NCBI GenBank assembly: GCA_013350335.1
Contig: CM023538.1
Location: 49,799,195 to 49,863,194 of the forward strand
Reading direction: 5' to 3'
From: Chimonanthus salicifolius
Lineage: Eukaryota > Streptophyta > Magnoliopsida > Laurales > Calycanthaceae
Length of the DNA: 64,000 nt
This document shows positions 34,209 through 46,700 of this stretch, one piece after another. A program made the translations under genes and the position numbers. How positions within the stretch are numbered: position 1 is the stretch's first letter; each line of letters opens with the position of its first letter. The notes under the pieces are model-generated. The model was not told where the DNA came from. It searched no databases and was given only the letters and a program-made list of their open reading frames with translations.

Positions 34209-34276
34209 GGAGAGGACTTCATGGTCCACCGTTCCATGTTGAAGAAGATTTTACTTGGGAACGGGTCAACGATGAG
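34209..34276 (+). CDS. Candidate host-gene exon, unknown protein
   Basis: Between acceptor CTGATTAG and donor GAG|GTAAAG the sequence reads RGLHGPPFHVEEDF then TWERVNDE, which looks like real protein in an AT-rich background. A stronger-looking acceptor 12 bases upstream (CATGCAG) would put a stop in frame, which weakens the case. It could join in phase to 36107-36131 and 36219-36252. I do not recognise the protein. Confidence 0.3.
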
Positions 34277-36106
34277 GTAAAGCTTTTTTCCACTATGAAT
34301 TGAAAATTCTAATAGACTGTAGATCAGTACATGGATCTATGTAAGAGGAGACAGGTTGTTGATTCCACTTGTTATCCTCTGTGTCACTATTGTGATTTTA
34401 GTTTAACTTGCAAGCGCATGAACCAATTATAGTGTAGTGAATGAGTGCGAGGTTGTACCCAAGGGAATCAACAAAATATATGTATGAAATAAAAATGACA
34501 CTATTAAAATAATGTGATTTAAGAAAATAATTTTCTAAAACATGGAGTTATAATCTTAATTTAGCAAATTTCTACATTTAAATAACCAATAATTAATGAA
34601 TTATCTAACTTTAGTAGTTAACATAACTTTTATCACTAATTTATAAATTTTGATTAAAATGGTGGAGTAAATTTAAATAACCTCAATCTAATTTAAAATG
34701 TAAATTTAAAAAACAAATAAAATATTTCTAACCTAGTTAAATCATTTTAAGGATTTTTATGAAAGAATAATAATAAATTATTACATAGTTTACAATGGAA
34801 TCGAGACAAGTATCGAAGGCGGCATATCATCCTATTTAAAAATAAAATCATGGCCTAGAATATAAAATATTCTGGAATTATAAAATATAATTCAAGTTCA
34901 TTATTTATTAAAATTCTAATTAAAAAATTACGTCATCCATTAAATCGAAATTTTTCAATTCAAGCCTTAGGCTTGAGCGGGATTTAAACTTGCATTTCCC
35001 AAATCTAAAATAAACCATTCTTGAAAAGAACCTTAGACTGGAAAATTGGTCAAGTCCCACTGATCCTAACAGGGATTCCACTTTTCTTTGAAAATTTCTA
35101 AAATTAATTTGTTTCATAACATTTATAAAAAGAATTAAAATTAAATTAAAAACTATCACTATAAAATATTTAATAATTGGGAATAACATAAATCTAAAGA
35201 AACCGCCATAAATTTCATTTAAAAATTGGAAAATAATGAAATACAATCCTTTGGACATTACACAAAAATAAAATAAATAACTTACAAGAAATTAAATATT
35301 TTTTCTCTGTCTTTAGTTGTCCAACTTCAATCCCTTCAATGTCTTGCCCGGTTCAACCTTCAATGGACCCAAAGCCATCAATTTATTGGAGGGAGAATAG
35401 ATGAGATAAGGGACCCATTCAAATTCAGCCAATGAGTCTCCTTCTTATCTCTCCTTCGGTTCAAACTCTTTTATCCTTATATTTTCTATCTTCTTCTACT
35501 GTTGTTGAGTTTCAAAAACCAAGGGAACTGGATGGTAAGCTGGGTTGCTCGGCCTTCCTCTCTCTTATCTCTTCCGGTCATCTCGATCGGCAACCCAACT
35601 TCTTCTTCCTTATCTCATTGAAACTCTTTTTTTTTTTTCCTTATTCTTATCTTCTTCTATCTCTGAATGTAAATCCATTTGTTTGAAACCTTCGAGCAAT
35701 CCCTCAAACGAAATTCACTGATCCCACTTGGTCTTTTGGACTTGGATCCCATACTTGGACTTTTATTTGGCCCGGAACACTAGTGGACTTTGGCTCATTG
35801 GCTTCCAATAGCAGACTTTGTCTTGAAGCTTCAGATTCAAACAGTCGGTCCATTTGTGCGTTTTTAAATTTCTACCACTTTACTTCTGAATTATAATAAT
35901 TCCAAATCAAATTAGGTGGTAAAAATTATAAACTTTCCAAAAATAGGACTATGGCCCACTTTTCTGCATTTTAATTCATTTTTCTTATATTCTCACAAAT
36001 ATACTGCAAAACTTGAAAACTCCATTAAATGCATCTAATATTCACAAATCAAAGGCTAACTAATCTAAAATTAAAGGATAAAATGGTAATTTTTAGTGCT
36101 CAACAG
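34277..36106. other. Possible intron; no element defined
   Basis: AT-rich with no convincing coding. The T-rich 35430-35690 open frame (FLSLISSG-type) is a low-complexity CT-rich stretch. Confidence 0.3.
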
Positions 36107-36131
36107 TTACTATATGACTTCATGGCTATCG
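36107..36131 (+). CDS. Candidate 25-nt microexon
   Basis: Lies between GCTCAACAG and GTATGTAG and reads LLYDFMAI, in phase with the exon at 34209-34276. Very short, so chance is a serious alternative. Confidence 0.2.
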
Positions 36132-36218
36132 GTATGTAGTCACTTCCTTTTCTTACCTATTTCTCCAAAGGATTTGTCTTCTTCTCTTAACTCTAAATTG
36201 TTTCCGTACATTTTACAG

Positions 36219-36252
36219 TACGACTTGGGTCAATGCTGAGCTCGGGGAAATG
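36219..36252 (+). CDS. Candidate terminal exon, ends in TGA
   Basis: After acceptor CATTTTACAG. Joined in phase to 36131, the reading is VRLGSMLSSGK then TGA at 36250-36252. Depends entirely on the two weaker exons upstream. Confidence 0.2.
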
Positions 36253-36351
36253 ACACAACTTCATTAGTTGAAAAAGATATAGATTTGTTTTTATTCGAAA
36301 AGATTGGATTCAACCTAAAGACATGCAAAATAGCGTTCGTATCAAGGAGGG

Positions 36352-36531
36352 TTGGCTTGACGATTAAGACACTCATTTTATGAAGTGAGGTCTTCCCTCA
36401 ATCCTTCTGGGTCACTTTCCATGGGATTGCTCCCCATCGACTTATTCAATATGTATAGATTGAGAGGTTTATACGTGGGATTGTTCTTATCTTCAATATG
36501 GGACGGAGATACTTATGTTAAAAAAAAATAT
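36352..36531 (+). mobile_element. SINE-like element with A tail
   Basis: Starts TTGGCTTGACGATTAAG, the same head as the SINE at 62713, and ends in A9 after ACTTATGTTA. The head resembles a tRNA A-box region. No TSD recognised. Confidence 0.45.
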
Positions 36532-36824
36532 TCATACCAATTAACTTTTATGATCATTGGTACATGATCGTTGTAGTCTCCAACATATAGAAAGTTTATT
36601 AGGATACATTGTATTTTTTTTATGAATTTGTCCTCGTACTTTATTTAAGAGCAACATATGTTTGATCACTAATGGTATCATTTTGATGTAGGCCACATTC
36701 CTTAAGAGCCACTTAAAACAACGTTTTCCCCGACAAATACTTGAAATTACTGAAGTGTGTGTTGTCTCACCTCGAAAGGAAAAGGGCAATGGAAGAGGAG
36801 AAGAAAGGTTTGAAAATAGTCTAT

Positions 36825-37026
36825 TTTAGAAAAGAAATAAATTGTATATTGTATTCAACTCTAAGCTATCACATGTATTTATATAGCCTCTAACCGACTT
36901 AGGGCTATCACTATCAGACTCAAACACTTATCTTATTCTAAATCAAATATATCTCTAAATTAGAGATAAAGACACATTAAGAATCCTAATTATAATAAAT
37001 CTAAGCATCATAAGTATATTCCAACA
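36825..37026 (-). repeat. 3' LTR of the minus-strand LARD-type element
   Basis: Matches 39669-39871 over its whole length and adjoins the minus-strand purine tract at 37027-37039. Confidence 0.85.
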
Positions 37027-37312
37027 CGCCCCCGCAAGCTGAAGCGTGGATGAATGCAAAGCTTGGAACGTGAAGAAACGGCAAATAAACTACAAAAGTA
37101 CCGCACCGACTGGCCATGAAGATTTGTTGGAGAACCAGCATATTGGTTGACTGCTAAAATTTTGTTGAAGAGGCAGCGTTGACTGACTGCAAATATGTAT
37201 TTATGTGGCAACGTTGATTGGCTGCAAAATGACATGCGGTTAACACTTGAAAAACAAGGGCATAATAAATTCCAAAGCAAGGCTGAAGCCATCACATCGA
37301 TCAATCAAATCG

Positions 37313-37454
37313 GAAAGGCCAGCAAACAAAAGGGCTAAAGCCATAAAGGCCAGCAAACAACCGGTTGTAGCCATAAAGGTCAGCAAATAAAAGGTTGTAG
37401 CCACACAGGCTAGCAAACAAAATGTTGTAGCCATAAAGGCCAGCAAAGAGAAAG
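37313..37454. repeat. Tandem repeat of about 30 bp, five copies
   Basis: Units vary around GTTGTAGCCATAAAGGCCAG followed by CAAACAAAAG. On the minus strand they give an apparent repeat peptide (CLLAFMATT), but no longer frame supports coding. Confidence 0.85.
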
Positions 37455-38619
37455 GACAAATAAGAGTCCTCCAAATAATGTGAATGAATTCCACAACAAA
37501 TGAATAGGTTTCCAAAAACAGATCGTCTCATATTAGAGAAACGGCGAACTAGGCATTCTCAAACAACAACAAAGTAGGAGGAGAACGGCAACTTGCATCC
37601 CTTACTTCGGCTCTCTCCCTTTTTTCTTGGTACAAATCTCACAGGCGAGAAGAAACAGCAAAAAATGAGGTCTGAATCGTGATTGGTAGACAAAATACCA
37701 GAATAGTGGATCTCATGGAGCAAATAAAGGAGAGAGGCATCGTCCACGATAACAAGGCCCAATACTACGGACATAGCTGGCCTCAGACGTGCAAATCTGA
37801 CTGGAAATCCAACTAACACAACCCATTTACTTTCCAAATCCTTAGAGCTGTGCAGAGACTCAAATAAGCTGCAGGTGGAGATAGGTGCAGCAATGGGCGG
37901 TACAGCACAAGAAAATGGATGAGGCTTCTATTTCATACAAAAACGATAATGCCACTCATCAATTGGTATTTCCTTCACTTGGGGTTGTAGCAAGCCAAAT
38001 TAAAAAGAGTCTTCACAAAGGCCACAGGGATGGATCAGCGACAACAGAAGCGAAACAGGGCAGCAAAAAGATGGCCAAATGTGGACCGTCGAAACCACCA
38101 AGATCGTCTCAGATCTGAGAACAATTATGCTATGATGGGGAAAAAGAGAGTCCCAGATTCAAACCAATCAAACCCAGGGACCAGATCATGGTTTCTGACG
38201 TCGTGGATGGTTTTTCTATGCCGACAAATGGTAGACTTGCAGCAACATTAATGGCCTCTCCAAATCGTGGAGGGCGGATAGTATGCAGATCTGGAAGTGG
38301 CTTCCGATCTGCTATCTGAGAATGCCTACAGATATATGTGGGTCTGAAACCCCACCGATGAAGGAAAAAGATAGGGCAGCTGCAAGCAGGGCAGGCAAAG
38401 TGCAGCAGATCTAATCTGCAGAAGGCGTAGCAGCCAATGCATGCGTGTTTTTTTCTTTTTTTTTTGGATTATTGGGTGTCCCGATACGAGAAGAACAGTG
38501 TTAAAGACATGTAACTGCTACTGGTCCGTCTAGAAATAAGTTGAGGTCTAAGATAAAAAAATTTAAATGGGGTCTTCTTGGAGTTCATGCATAAATTTCA
38601 TTCGTCCAGATGGTCTACA

Positions 38620-39292
38620 TATGCATAGTGCATTAGTTAAAAAAAACTATATAATTCCTATAATTTTGAATAATAAAATCACTTTTAAAATTTTAAAATT
38701 ATTTTTTAAGCACTATGTATTTCCAAAATTTCTCAAATTGAATATCCAGACTAATTACGATAACCTGATAAAAATACTTTAAGACTTTAAGGTCTTTTAA
38801 CACTCCCAAATATTTAAAACACAGTATGTTATAAATAAAGGGTATTCCTCGACTATGCCGAAAATACACTTCCGAAAGTCGAAACGACTAATCATGAAAC
38901 CCGTTGAACTCCAAATTCAAAACTAAACAAATATATGAAATTTGAAAACTTAGATCTTTTAAATGATTGTTTAACTGGATTTTTTTTTTTTTAAGAAGGG
39001 ACGGGATTTGGGATGGGAAAAGATCACCCATTTTTGGTAAACAATCATTTAAAAGATTTAAGATTTTAAATATCACATATTTGTTCAGCTTTGAATTTGG
39101 AGTTCAACGGTTTGTTGTTTGGACTTTCGGAATTGTGTTTTCGACACAGCGAAGGGATACCCTTATTTTTAAAAAACTGTGTTTTAAGCATTTGTGAGTG
39201 CCAAAACAACTTAAAGTCTTAAACTATTTTTATCAAGTTATCGTAATTAGTTCGAATATTGAATTTGAGAAATTTTAGAAATACACAGTGCA
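38620..39292. mobile_element. Foldback element A (about 670 bp, arms about 300 bp), nested in the LARD
   Basis: The left arm includes ATGCATAGTGCATTAGTTAA, AAGCACTATGTATTTCCAAA, CTAATTACGATAACCTGATA and GGGTATTCCTCGACTATGCC. The right arm gives the same order on the minus strand (TGCACTGTGTATTTCTAAAA, CTAATTACGATAACTTGATA, GGGTATCCCTTCGCTGTGTC). The centre is a T15-type run near 38980. The right arm lacks the outermost about 60 bp. Related copies lie at 42829-43528. Confidence 0.85.
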
Positions 39293-39668
39293 CCACGGCA
39301 AGAGGGGCTTTCATTCATCCGGGAGCCTAAGGCAACCGCCTTTCTTGACTAATGGTCAAGACGGCCCTGACTAGATGAGAAGCCCATGCACAAACAGGAG
39401 GGTGAGATCCAAGCAGTGTCGCCCACGAACAACGTAGATGCAAGATCGATCTAACCCAGCAAGTGATCTAGTCTCCCTCCCTACCTCTACCGATGTATTG
39501 CCTCCGGCAGAGGGAGAGAAGAACATGCGTGTGTATTGAAGGCTCACTCAATAGGAACGAATTCTAGCTGTGAATCCCCTCCCTTTGCCAGCGAGATTCC
39601 TCGGGCAGAGGGAGAGAAGAGAAACCCACGTGAAATCAAGTCTAAAATGATAATCTTCTCTCATACCA

Positions 39669-39871
39669 TGTAGAAAAGAAATAGAATGTATATTGTATTC
39701 AACTCTAAACTCTCACATGTATTTATATAGCATCTAGCCGACCCTAGGGCTATCACAATTAGACTCAAATACTTATCTTATTCTAAATCAACTATATCTC
39801 TTAATTAGAGATAAAGACACATTAAGAATCCTAATTACAATAAATCTAAAGGTCATAAATATTTTCCAACA
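39669..39871 (-). repeat. 5' LTR of the minus-strand LARD-type element
   Basis: Plus-strand ends TGTAGAAAAG and TTCCAACA; the primer site lies just left of it on the minus strand. Confidence 0.85.
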
Positions 39872-40092
39872 CCTACTGAATGGTACGTACTAATTGATGG
39901 GGTTGGAAGCAACGGAGGAGATCCATGGACTAGAATTTTCACAATCCTCGTGGCTGAATTTTGTTGTGGGCACACCGTCATTCACTACTAAAGTCTTTTC
40001 CAACGTCAATGGGTATAAGTGGAGAAGGCGCACCGGCTAGAGTGCAAAATAGGTATCAAAATTAAAAAATAAAAATAGTACATTTATTATAG

Positions 40093-40271
40093 AGGTAATG
40101 ATCCGTGCACCATGAGTTTTCACCATGATGTACCACGTTTAAAAGAAAAAGACTATTCTACCGTTACTTTTCTTCTTCTCTCTTTCCTCTTTCAAAAATT
40201 AGACAAAATAGTATTTTCCTTTAAAAAGTGGTGTACAACAACAAAAATTCATAACGTACAGATCATTATCC
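40093..40271. mobile_element. MITE, 179 bp, 9-bp TSD (Mutator-type)
   Basis: Flanked by perfect 9-bp direct repeats TTATTATAG (40084-40092 and 40272-40280), the TSD length of the Mutator superfamily. Arms of about 65 bp pair imperfectly: GGTAATGATCCGTGCACCAT at left, and GGATAATGATCTGTACGTTA on the minus strand at right. Non-coding. Confidence 0.85.
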
Positions 40272-40280
40272 TTATTATAG

Positions 40281-42114
40281 GTATTATATATTATAATTAT
40301 TAAAGTAAATTTAAGCATTTAAAAAGTCCAATGGAGGCTGTTGCGCCCCTTTCTGTCAATTTTAGTAGTGCCCGGATTCAGGTCTGATTTTTTTTAATTT
40401 GTAATAATTTACTAAAAATGACTAAAACAGTTTTATAATATTATATGAAACCAGGAAATGGTACAGAGCAAAGAGTGAATTAACACAATAATGAATCCAT
40501 TCCTTTTTTACTCGTTAGAGTGAAACAAATTTAACATCCAAATGTGATAAACATATGTATATTAAAATGGACGTGGATTAGCCAGAAATTAAAAAAAAAA
40601 AAAACTAAAAATAAAATAAAACCTAAGGATTAAGATAATGTTAGTGTTGGAACTAGAGTGGAATTCCCCACACCATTAGAGATTGGTGTTTGTAATGGGT
40701 CTTCAGCAGATCTACCTCCTAAGATTTCTAAAGCCTAGACTTGGCATATTGCTATATGGGCAATGGCGGCTTGTACCCCCGAATGCCTTCAAATATAACC
40801 CAGAAAATTATATAAATATATTGACAAAAATAGATTGAAAATTTTTGAAATTCCAAAAACCATGGCTAAAAAGAAACTACAAGTCACCAGTTCATAGACT
40901 TCAAGAATTCCTCTAAAAGGCAATTTGATGGTCAATTTCCACCCTTATTTGTGTAAGGTTTTGGGATCAAGCATCCCTCAACATAGAAAATGTCACTTTC
41001 CTTAGTTCTGTATCCAGTATGTGCAGATTGAAAGATTTACACATGCTCTAAAGATTAGTCAGGTGAGACGTTTGAAAAATACGAGAAGGACACTTGGATT
41101 CCTTGATTTTCAAAAAAAAATTCCTCCATAACACTTTTTTATGGATTCACAAGGATCCATGCCCTTCAAACTAAGAGACTCGTTTAGTGAAAAGACACAT
41201 TTCAAAAAACAATATTAAAAAGTTTTAAAAGTTTTTAAAAAAATCTAATCTTGAAAAAAGTCCAACAATCCTCCATTTTATTCAAAATTGAAAATTTTAT
41301 AAAAACAAATAATTTTCTGAGCATTGTTGAACCATGCATAAATGGAGGCGTCTTCCAAGTTAAACTTTCACTTAGTCCAATACATTAAAGTTTGTCTAGG
41401 TCCATAGATAATGGCCTTAGCTTTTAACTAGTACAGTAGTACCAATTGAAAAACTAGATATACTAGAGAGTAGGGGTTCAAAATTCATTTTTACCGAGAT
41501 ATGGGATGAGACATCTCGGTGCCACGTAATGGCCGAGATCTGTACCCTAATAGATACACAATTCACCTAGGCTCTTCAATTTCTTAATTTTATGCATGAA
41601 TCCCAGTTTCATAAGTGATCTAAGAGTCCAACCCAACTCTCATAGGAAGTGGCCCCACTTCCAAATTACATAGGTGAGTCTCTTGAGGTGCATTTGTATG
41701 ATCTACACCCCTCTATACTAATACTATTAAGAGCATAAGCTTAAGCTCCCCTATTTCCATGCAGACATGCACTATATTATTTAGATAGTATCAATGTTTT
41801 AAAAATTGACTCGTGAAGTGACCCATTTCAATTGAAGGTCGGATTAAATAAGATTCAATTGGGTTCAACCATGGTTAAACTCGTGTTATGAATATTAAAT
41901 TATTAACTAAAGTTTAATTAATGAGTTAAAATAAAATGTTAAATAAAAAATATTTTTTTAAACATTAAAATATATATATAAATTAAAGAATTTAAAAAAA
42001 ATATTTTATAATTTTTGAAATGAATAAATACTGTATGAGTTATAAATATATTTTTAGATCATTTTTATTTGTCTCTCTAATTCCAAAGGTGCCTAAGTTA
42101 ACTAACATTTCACT
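40281..42114. other. No gene seen; repeat fragments
   Basis: AT-rich and non-coding. At 41790-41900 (TTTTAAAAATTGACTCGTGA, GTGACCCATTTCAATTG) lies a copy of a repeat also seen at about 51155-51250 and, inverted, at about 52430-52520. Confidence 0.4.
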
Positions 42115-42130
42115 TATGATCAAACAGTTC

Positions 42131-42822
42131 ATTTTCGAATCGATCGATTGATCCTAACAGCGGATTCATGGAATCGATCGATCGCACGATCTCATGGTTC
42201 AATCGATCGATTGAAACACATATCTTCTTCTTTGCCTTCTTCTTCTTGTTGATAATTTTAATTCTTGAGTGGTTCAATCGATTGATCTCTTCTTTCCCAT
42301 CATGTTCATGTTCTTCTCTTTCTCTTCTTCTGCTTGTCCTTCTGTGTCGTCTTCTTCTTCTTCTTCTTTTCCTTCTAAAAATGGAGGTTCCTACAAATGT
42401 TACAAAGAAGAAAAGGTGAAGAAGCAGCTTCACCGAAGTAGAACTGGAAGTCGCTGAACTCCTCATCCAACTCCACACTCACTTTCTCAACTTCGAATCT
42501 CCATCGTTCCCTTCATGGGGCAGAAAAAAGAAGCGATCTTGCATCGATATAAGCTCTTCTTCTTCTCTATCTCCCTCTCTTTCTCCGTGTACTAGTAGCA
42601 GTGAGCCGAAATCCCACGTCAAGGTTGAGGCTTCAAGTCTTGCCACGCTTCTCTCTTTCTCTCCCAATGACACAGACTTTAAGTTTAACCACTCGAGAAT
42701 TAAAATTATCAACAAGAAGAAGAAGGCAAAGAAGAAGGTATGTGCTTCAATCGATTGAACGATGGGATCGTGTGATCGATCGATTCCATGAATCAGTTGT
42801 TAGGATCAATCGAAGTGAAAAT
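42131..42822. mobile_element. Foldback element B with ATCGATCGAT arms and a CT-rich core
   Basis: Arms 42131-42274 and 42687-42822 are inverted copies: TTGATCCTAACAGCGGATTC, GAATCGATCGATCGCACGAT and TTGTTGATAATTTTAATTCT at left recur on the minus strand at right. Arms hold CAATCGATCGATTG (42200-42213, perfect palindrome). The 412-bp core is rich in TCTTCTTC and contains open frames with Ser/Arg runs that I read as low-complexity artefacts. The outer left flank CAGTTCATTTTC (from 42126) reappears inverted at about 47272-47285. Confidence 0.75.
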
Positions 42823-42828
42823 TTCCTT

Positions 42829-43126
42829 TAAAACTTTAAAGTTATTTTTTAAGCACTGTGTATTTTCAAAATTTCTCAAATTGAATATCCAGACTAATTA
42901 CGATAACTTGATAAAAATACTTTAAGACTTTAAAGTCTTTTGACACTCCCAAATGCTTAAAATAGAGTGTTTTACAAATAAGAGTATCTCTCGGATGTGC
43001 CGAAAACACATTTGGGAGTGTCAAAAGACCTCGAAGTCTTAAAGTATATTTATCAGGTTATCGTAATTAGTTTGGATACTTAATTTGAAAATTTTTAAAA
43101 ATACACAATGCTTAAAAAATAACGGT
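42829..43126. mobile_element. Foldback element A-type copy 2 (arms only)
   Basis: Begins CTTTAAAACTTTAAAGTTATT, with inverted arms around about 42985 carrying CTAATTACGATAACTTGATA and TTTTGACACTCCCAAATG. It lacks the outer terminus seen in the next copy. Confidence 0.75.
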
Positions 43127-43138
43127 CTATGTTATCGA

Positions 43139-43528
43139 TGCTACAATAATGCATAGTGCATTAGTTAAAATCTCTTTTAAAACTTTAACGTTATTTTTTA
43201 AGCACTGTGTATTTTCAAAATTTCTCAAATTCAATATTTAGACTAATTACGATAGTCTGATAAAAATACTTTAAGACTTCAAGGTCTTTTGATACCCCAA
43301 ATGTGTTTTCGGTACAGCCGAGGGATACCCTTATTTGTAAAACACTCTGTTTTAAGCATTTGGGAGTGTCAAAAGACCTTGAACTCTTAAAATATTTTTA
43401 TCAGATTATCGTAATTAGTCCGGATATTCAATTTGAGAAATTTTGAAAATACACAGTGCTTAAAAAATAACTTTAAAGTTTTAAAGAAAATTTTATTATT
43501 TAAATAATGTACTAAGCATTACTGTAGC
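43139..43528. mobile_element. Foldback element A-type copy 3, with outer termini
   Basis: Left end GCTACAATAATGCATAGTGC and minus-strand right end GCTACAGTAATGCTTAGTAC agree closely, so this copy shows the family's true termini. Inner arms match copies 1 and 2. Flanking bases show no obvious TSD. Confidence 0.8.
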
Positions 43529-43723
43529 GCAAATAAACATGAATCAATCGCACGTATTTGTTTTAAGCTAGTTGGCGTCTCCGATTTCTCCAGCTAGCTT
43601 ATGGAATCGTGCGATTGATACATGTTTACTGTATATTCCGTTCGTGTTCGAGTGATCAATCGCACGATCCCATGGAATCAATCGTATGATTCTACGCGGA
43701 AGGGATCGATCGATCGAAGTGAA

Positions 43724-46700
43724 TGTAAGGTCTCGGAATTTGGGAATTAATATAAATGTGAATATTAATTATTTTAATGATGGAAATTAGAAAATTGGTG
43801 GAGAAAATGGTAAATGGGCCAAAATTGGATAAAGGCCCAAGTGTGGCCCAATAGACTATGGTTTGGATTTAAATTTATTTAAATGGGTCAAGAATGGTCA
43901 AATTGGGTCAAATACCCATTTGGGACCCAATGGGTCAAGATGGTTAAGCTCTAAGGTAAATGGGCTAGTGGGAAATGTAATTGGGCCATGGGCCCAATGG
44001 TGATCCATTTAGAGTGGGCTTAATGAAATTCAATCACCCTAAGTAATTTGGAATTAAACAATGGTGGTGTGGCCAAGTGGGACCCACCTCCACCTCATCA
44101 AGTGAGGTGGCATGTGGGCCAAGGTTTGGTGGGGCCGACCACCATGGTTGAATTAGTCAACCATGGGTGGATGTATAAGGTAATTTAAGTAAATAAGAAT
44201 TAAAGTAACCAAAATATCTAAATAATAAATGGATTAAAATTATCCAAATGAGGTGGTCAAAGTGGGGTCAAAAGGTGAAAACCAAATCACCTCATCCCAA
44301 ACTCAAAAAATAAAACACGTTGGGACTTAGGGGGGTGGAGTCATAAGCCATAAAGCAATATAAATATCTTGTGGGTGGGTGGAGAGAGTTAATGTAAAGT
44401 GAAGGTTAAATAACCAAAGAGATAAAGATGGGTTTACACCTTATCCTTTTCATTTTACCCTCAACTCACTCTCCATCTCTCCCATTCTTCCATTGCCGTC
44501 CCACACTAGCAAGGAAAAGAGGAGAAGAAAATTAAGAAAGAAAAGAGAAGAGCTCAAGGAGAGGAAGAAAAGGTTGGACCACCATCTCAAGGTAAAGATC
44601 TTGAGACATTTTTACCATCTCCATCCTTTTCCCTCTCTCAAGTAAACCCTACCTTGGCCAATTCTAAGCTTGGAGGTTTCCACCATTGATCAAGCATCTT
44701 GACATACCAAAGATTAAAAGGAAGGAGAAAGGAGGCTAAGGAAGCCGACGGGAGCGGCGGAAATCGGAGGAGACGACGGATTGTGAGTATTTCTTAAACA
44801 AGAAATTTTGGATTTTTAGGGTTTAAGATATGGGATTTATTTTGTAAATTTAATGGTGGCCTATTGATTTTATGCCATGGATTTAAAATCCATCAATTTG
44901 AAGGATGGAAAGTGGACAAAACCCTAATGGGTAAATTAGGGTTAGTTTAAGGAAAAAATAAACGGATTAAGGAATGTAATGTAATTAAGTTATTAAGCAT
45001 GGAATTATGTGGAATTGGAAGGTAATGTGTGACTTTCTTAGGGTTTTAAGGTATGGAGGACATTGTGTAATTTAATTATGTAAAAATGGAAGCATGGAGA
45101 ATGTTTATGGTTTTAGGGTTTAATGATTAAATGTTGGTAAATTGTTTTAAAGGGATGGTAAATAAATAAAAAAAAAAATGCATGGGAGAAGTGCATGATG
45201 TTGATGGCCTTAACAATGGTAGATGATGGAGTATTTTGTTAGGTTTTGTAAAAATGGTAGAGGGGGATGAACCCATGGTAGATGATTGGGTTAATTATTA
45301 GGGTTTATAAGAATGGGAGACAATGAGGGTGGTTAATGATTTTAGGGTTTTAAAATGATTAAATGTAGGCAATTGAGGAAATTATAATGGAGTGTTTAAG
45401 GTTAAAATTATTGGATCATGAACCATGGGTTCGGCCATGGTGAATGGCCGAACCCTATGGTGGTGTAATGGTAGTTTAAATGAGTACAAAAAATGGGGAA
45501 AATGATGGTTTTATGATGGTTTGATGATGATTGTAAATGGATTTAAAGTGTAATAAAGGATGATGATTGAAATGTATAAGTTAAGCCCCTTCATGGAAGG
45601 GCTTGTGATGGGTTCAAATGTATAAGTAGGCCAAAGAAAACAAAATGGGAAAAATTGATGAATTGGGTATTTTGAACCCATGGCCCATTGGTGAACCATT
45701 TAAAGGGTTAAGTATGGGGTTTTGGATTGGTTTAAATGAATAAGGTTAGATTAATTAAATGACTAATCTTAATGGTCATGTGACATAATTGAATGGATCA
45801 TTAATGGACCTAAGTTAGGTATCCAAGTTTATAATCAATTATGAACTTAGCTAGGCAAGGGTGAGTGGTTGATTAACCATGGAGAAGAGGTAGTGGCAAA
45901 AACCGTAATTAATGGCCAAAATGAAACTCCATGGGAGAGGACCATGTATTTAGAGGCACTAAGTGATAAGTTTATGTATGGTTAAATAAAGCCTAGGAGG
46001 CTGATTTTAGACTCATGTACTTAAAAATATATAATGGATTAAATGGGACCCGCAAAACCTAAATAGTGACTGATTTTCATATGGACTTGGAAATGTGAAT
46101 GGACCTAGAAATAGTTAAAATGTGGACTGATTATGTGTATGTAATAGGGTATTGGATATCACGAACGGTACGCGTGTCGGTAGCCGGATTATCGGACGAA
46201 GCCGAAAAAGGACGCGAGTCGGTATTCGGTAGGATTCCTACCTTTTTGTAAGCCATGGATTGTGTGATGGTTTCGTTGATTTATTTTGGGAATTTTATGG
46301 TTTATTTTATGATGAGTTTTAAATCATGGTTTATGTATCTTATATGGCATAATGCAAGATTATGAGTTATATGCTAAGTTATGAAGGCTATATTATGACT
46401 ATGGAATATACATATTACATAGCATAATGCATTACATCTCATGCATGGCATGGGCGGAAAAAAATAAACAAACCGGAGTCCATGCTCCGTCGGGGCGACC
46501 GAGAACAGGCATGGGGACACCTTGACGAGGCTTTGCCGTCAAGGGGGATATTTTACGGTTGGACATATCTTGACGAGGTTTTTCCGTCAAGAGGGATATG
46601 ACAGTATATGGCAGGAATGATGGGTGGGATTCATAACATTGACACCCATGGCATATCATTTACTTATATTTTAGTATATGGTGGTTTATAGTTTTCACTG

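Larger units (their letters stand above)
36825..39871 (-). mobile_element. Non-autonomous copia-like LTR element (LARD-type), minus strand
   Basis: LTRs of 202 bp (36825-37026) and 203 bp (39669-39871) share phrases such as TTATATAGC.TCTA.CCGAC and GACACATTAAGAATCCTAAT. On the minus strand the right LTR ends TTTCTACA and is followed directly by TGGTATGAGAGAAG, a Met-tRNA type primer site. The left LTR is preceded by GCTTGCGGGGGCG (polypurine tract) and starts TGTTGGAATAT. So 39669-39871 is the 5' LTR. The 2642-bp interior has no gag or pol; it holds a tandem repeat and a nested foldback. Flanking 5-mers (TCTAT and CCTAC) do not clearly match. Confidence 0.85.

Noticed and set aside
36820..39876. 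TSD for the LARD-type element
   Set aside because: TCTAT and CCTAC agree at only 3 of 5 positions, which is not enough to claim a TSD.
42110..42478. Open frame of 122 codons with Arg/Lys runs (minus strand)
   Set aside because: It comes from TCTTCTTC repeats in the core of foldback B and runs into its arm; no family motif.
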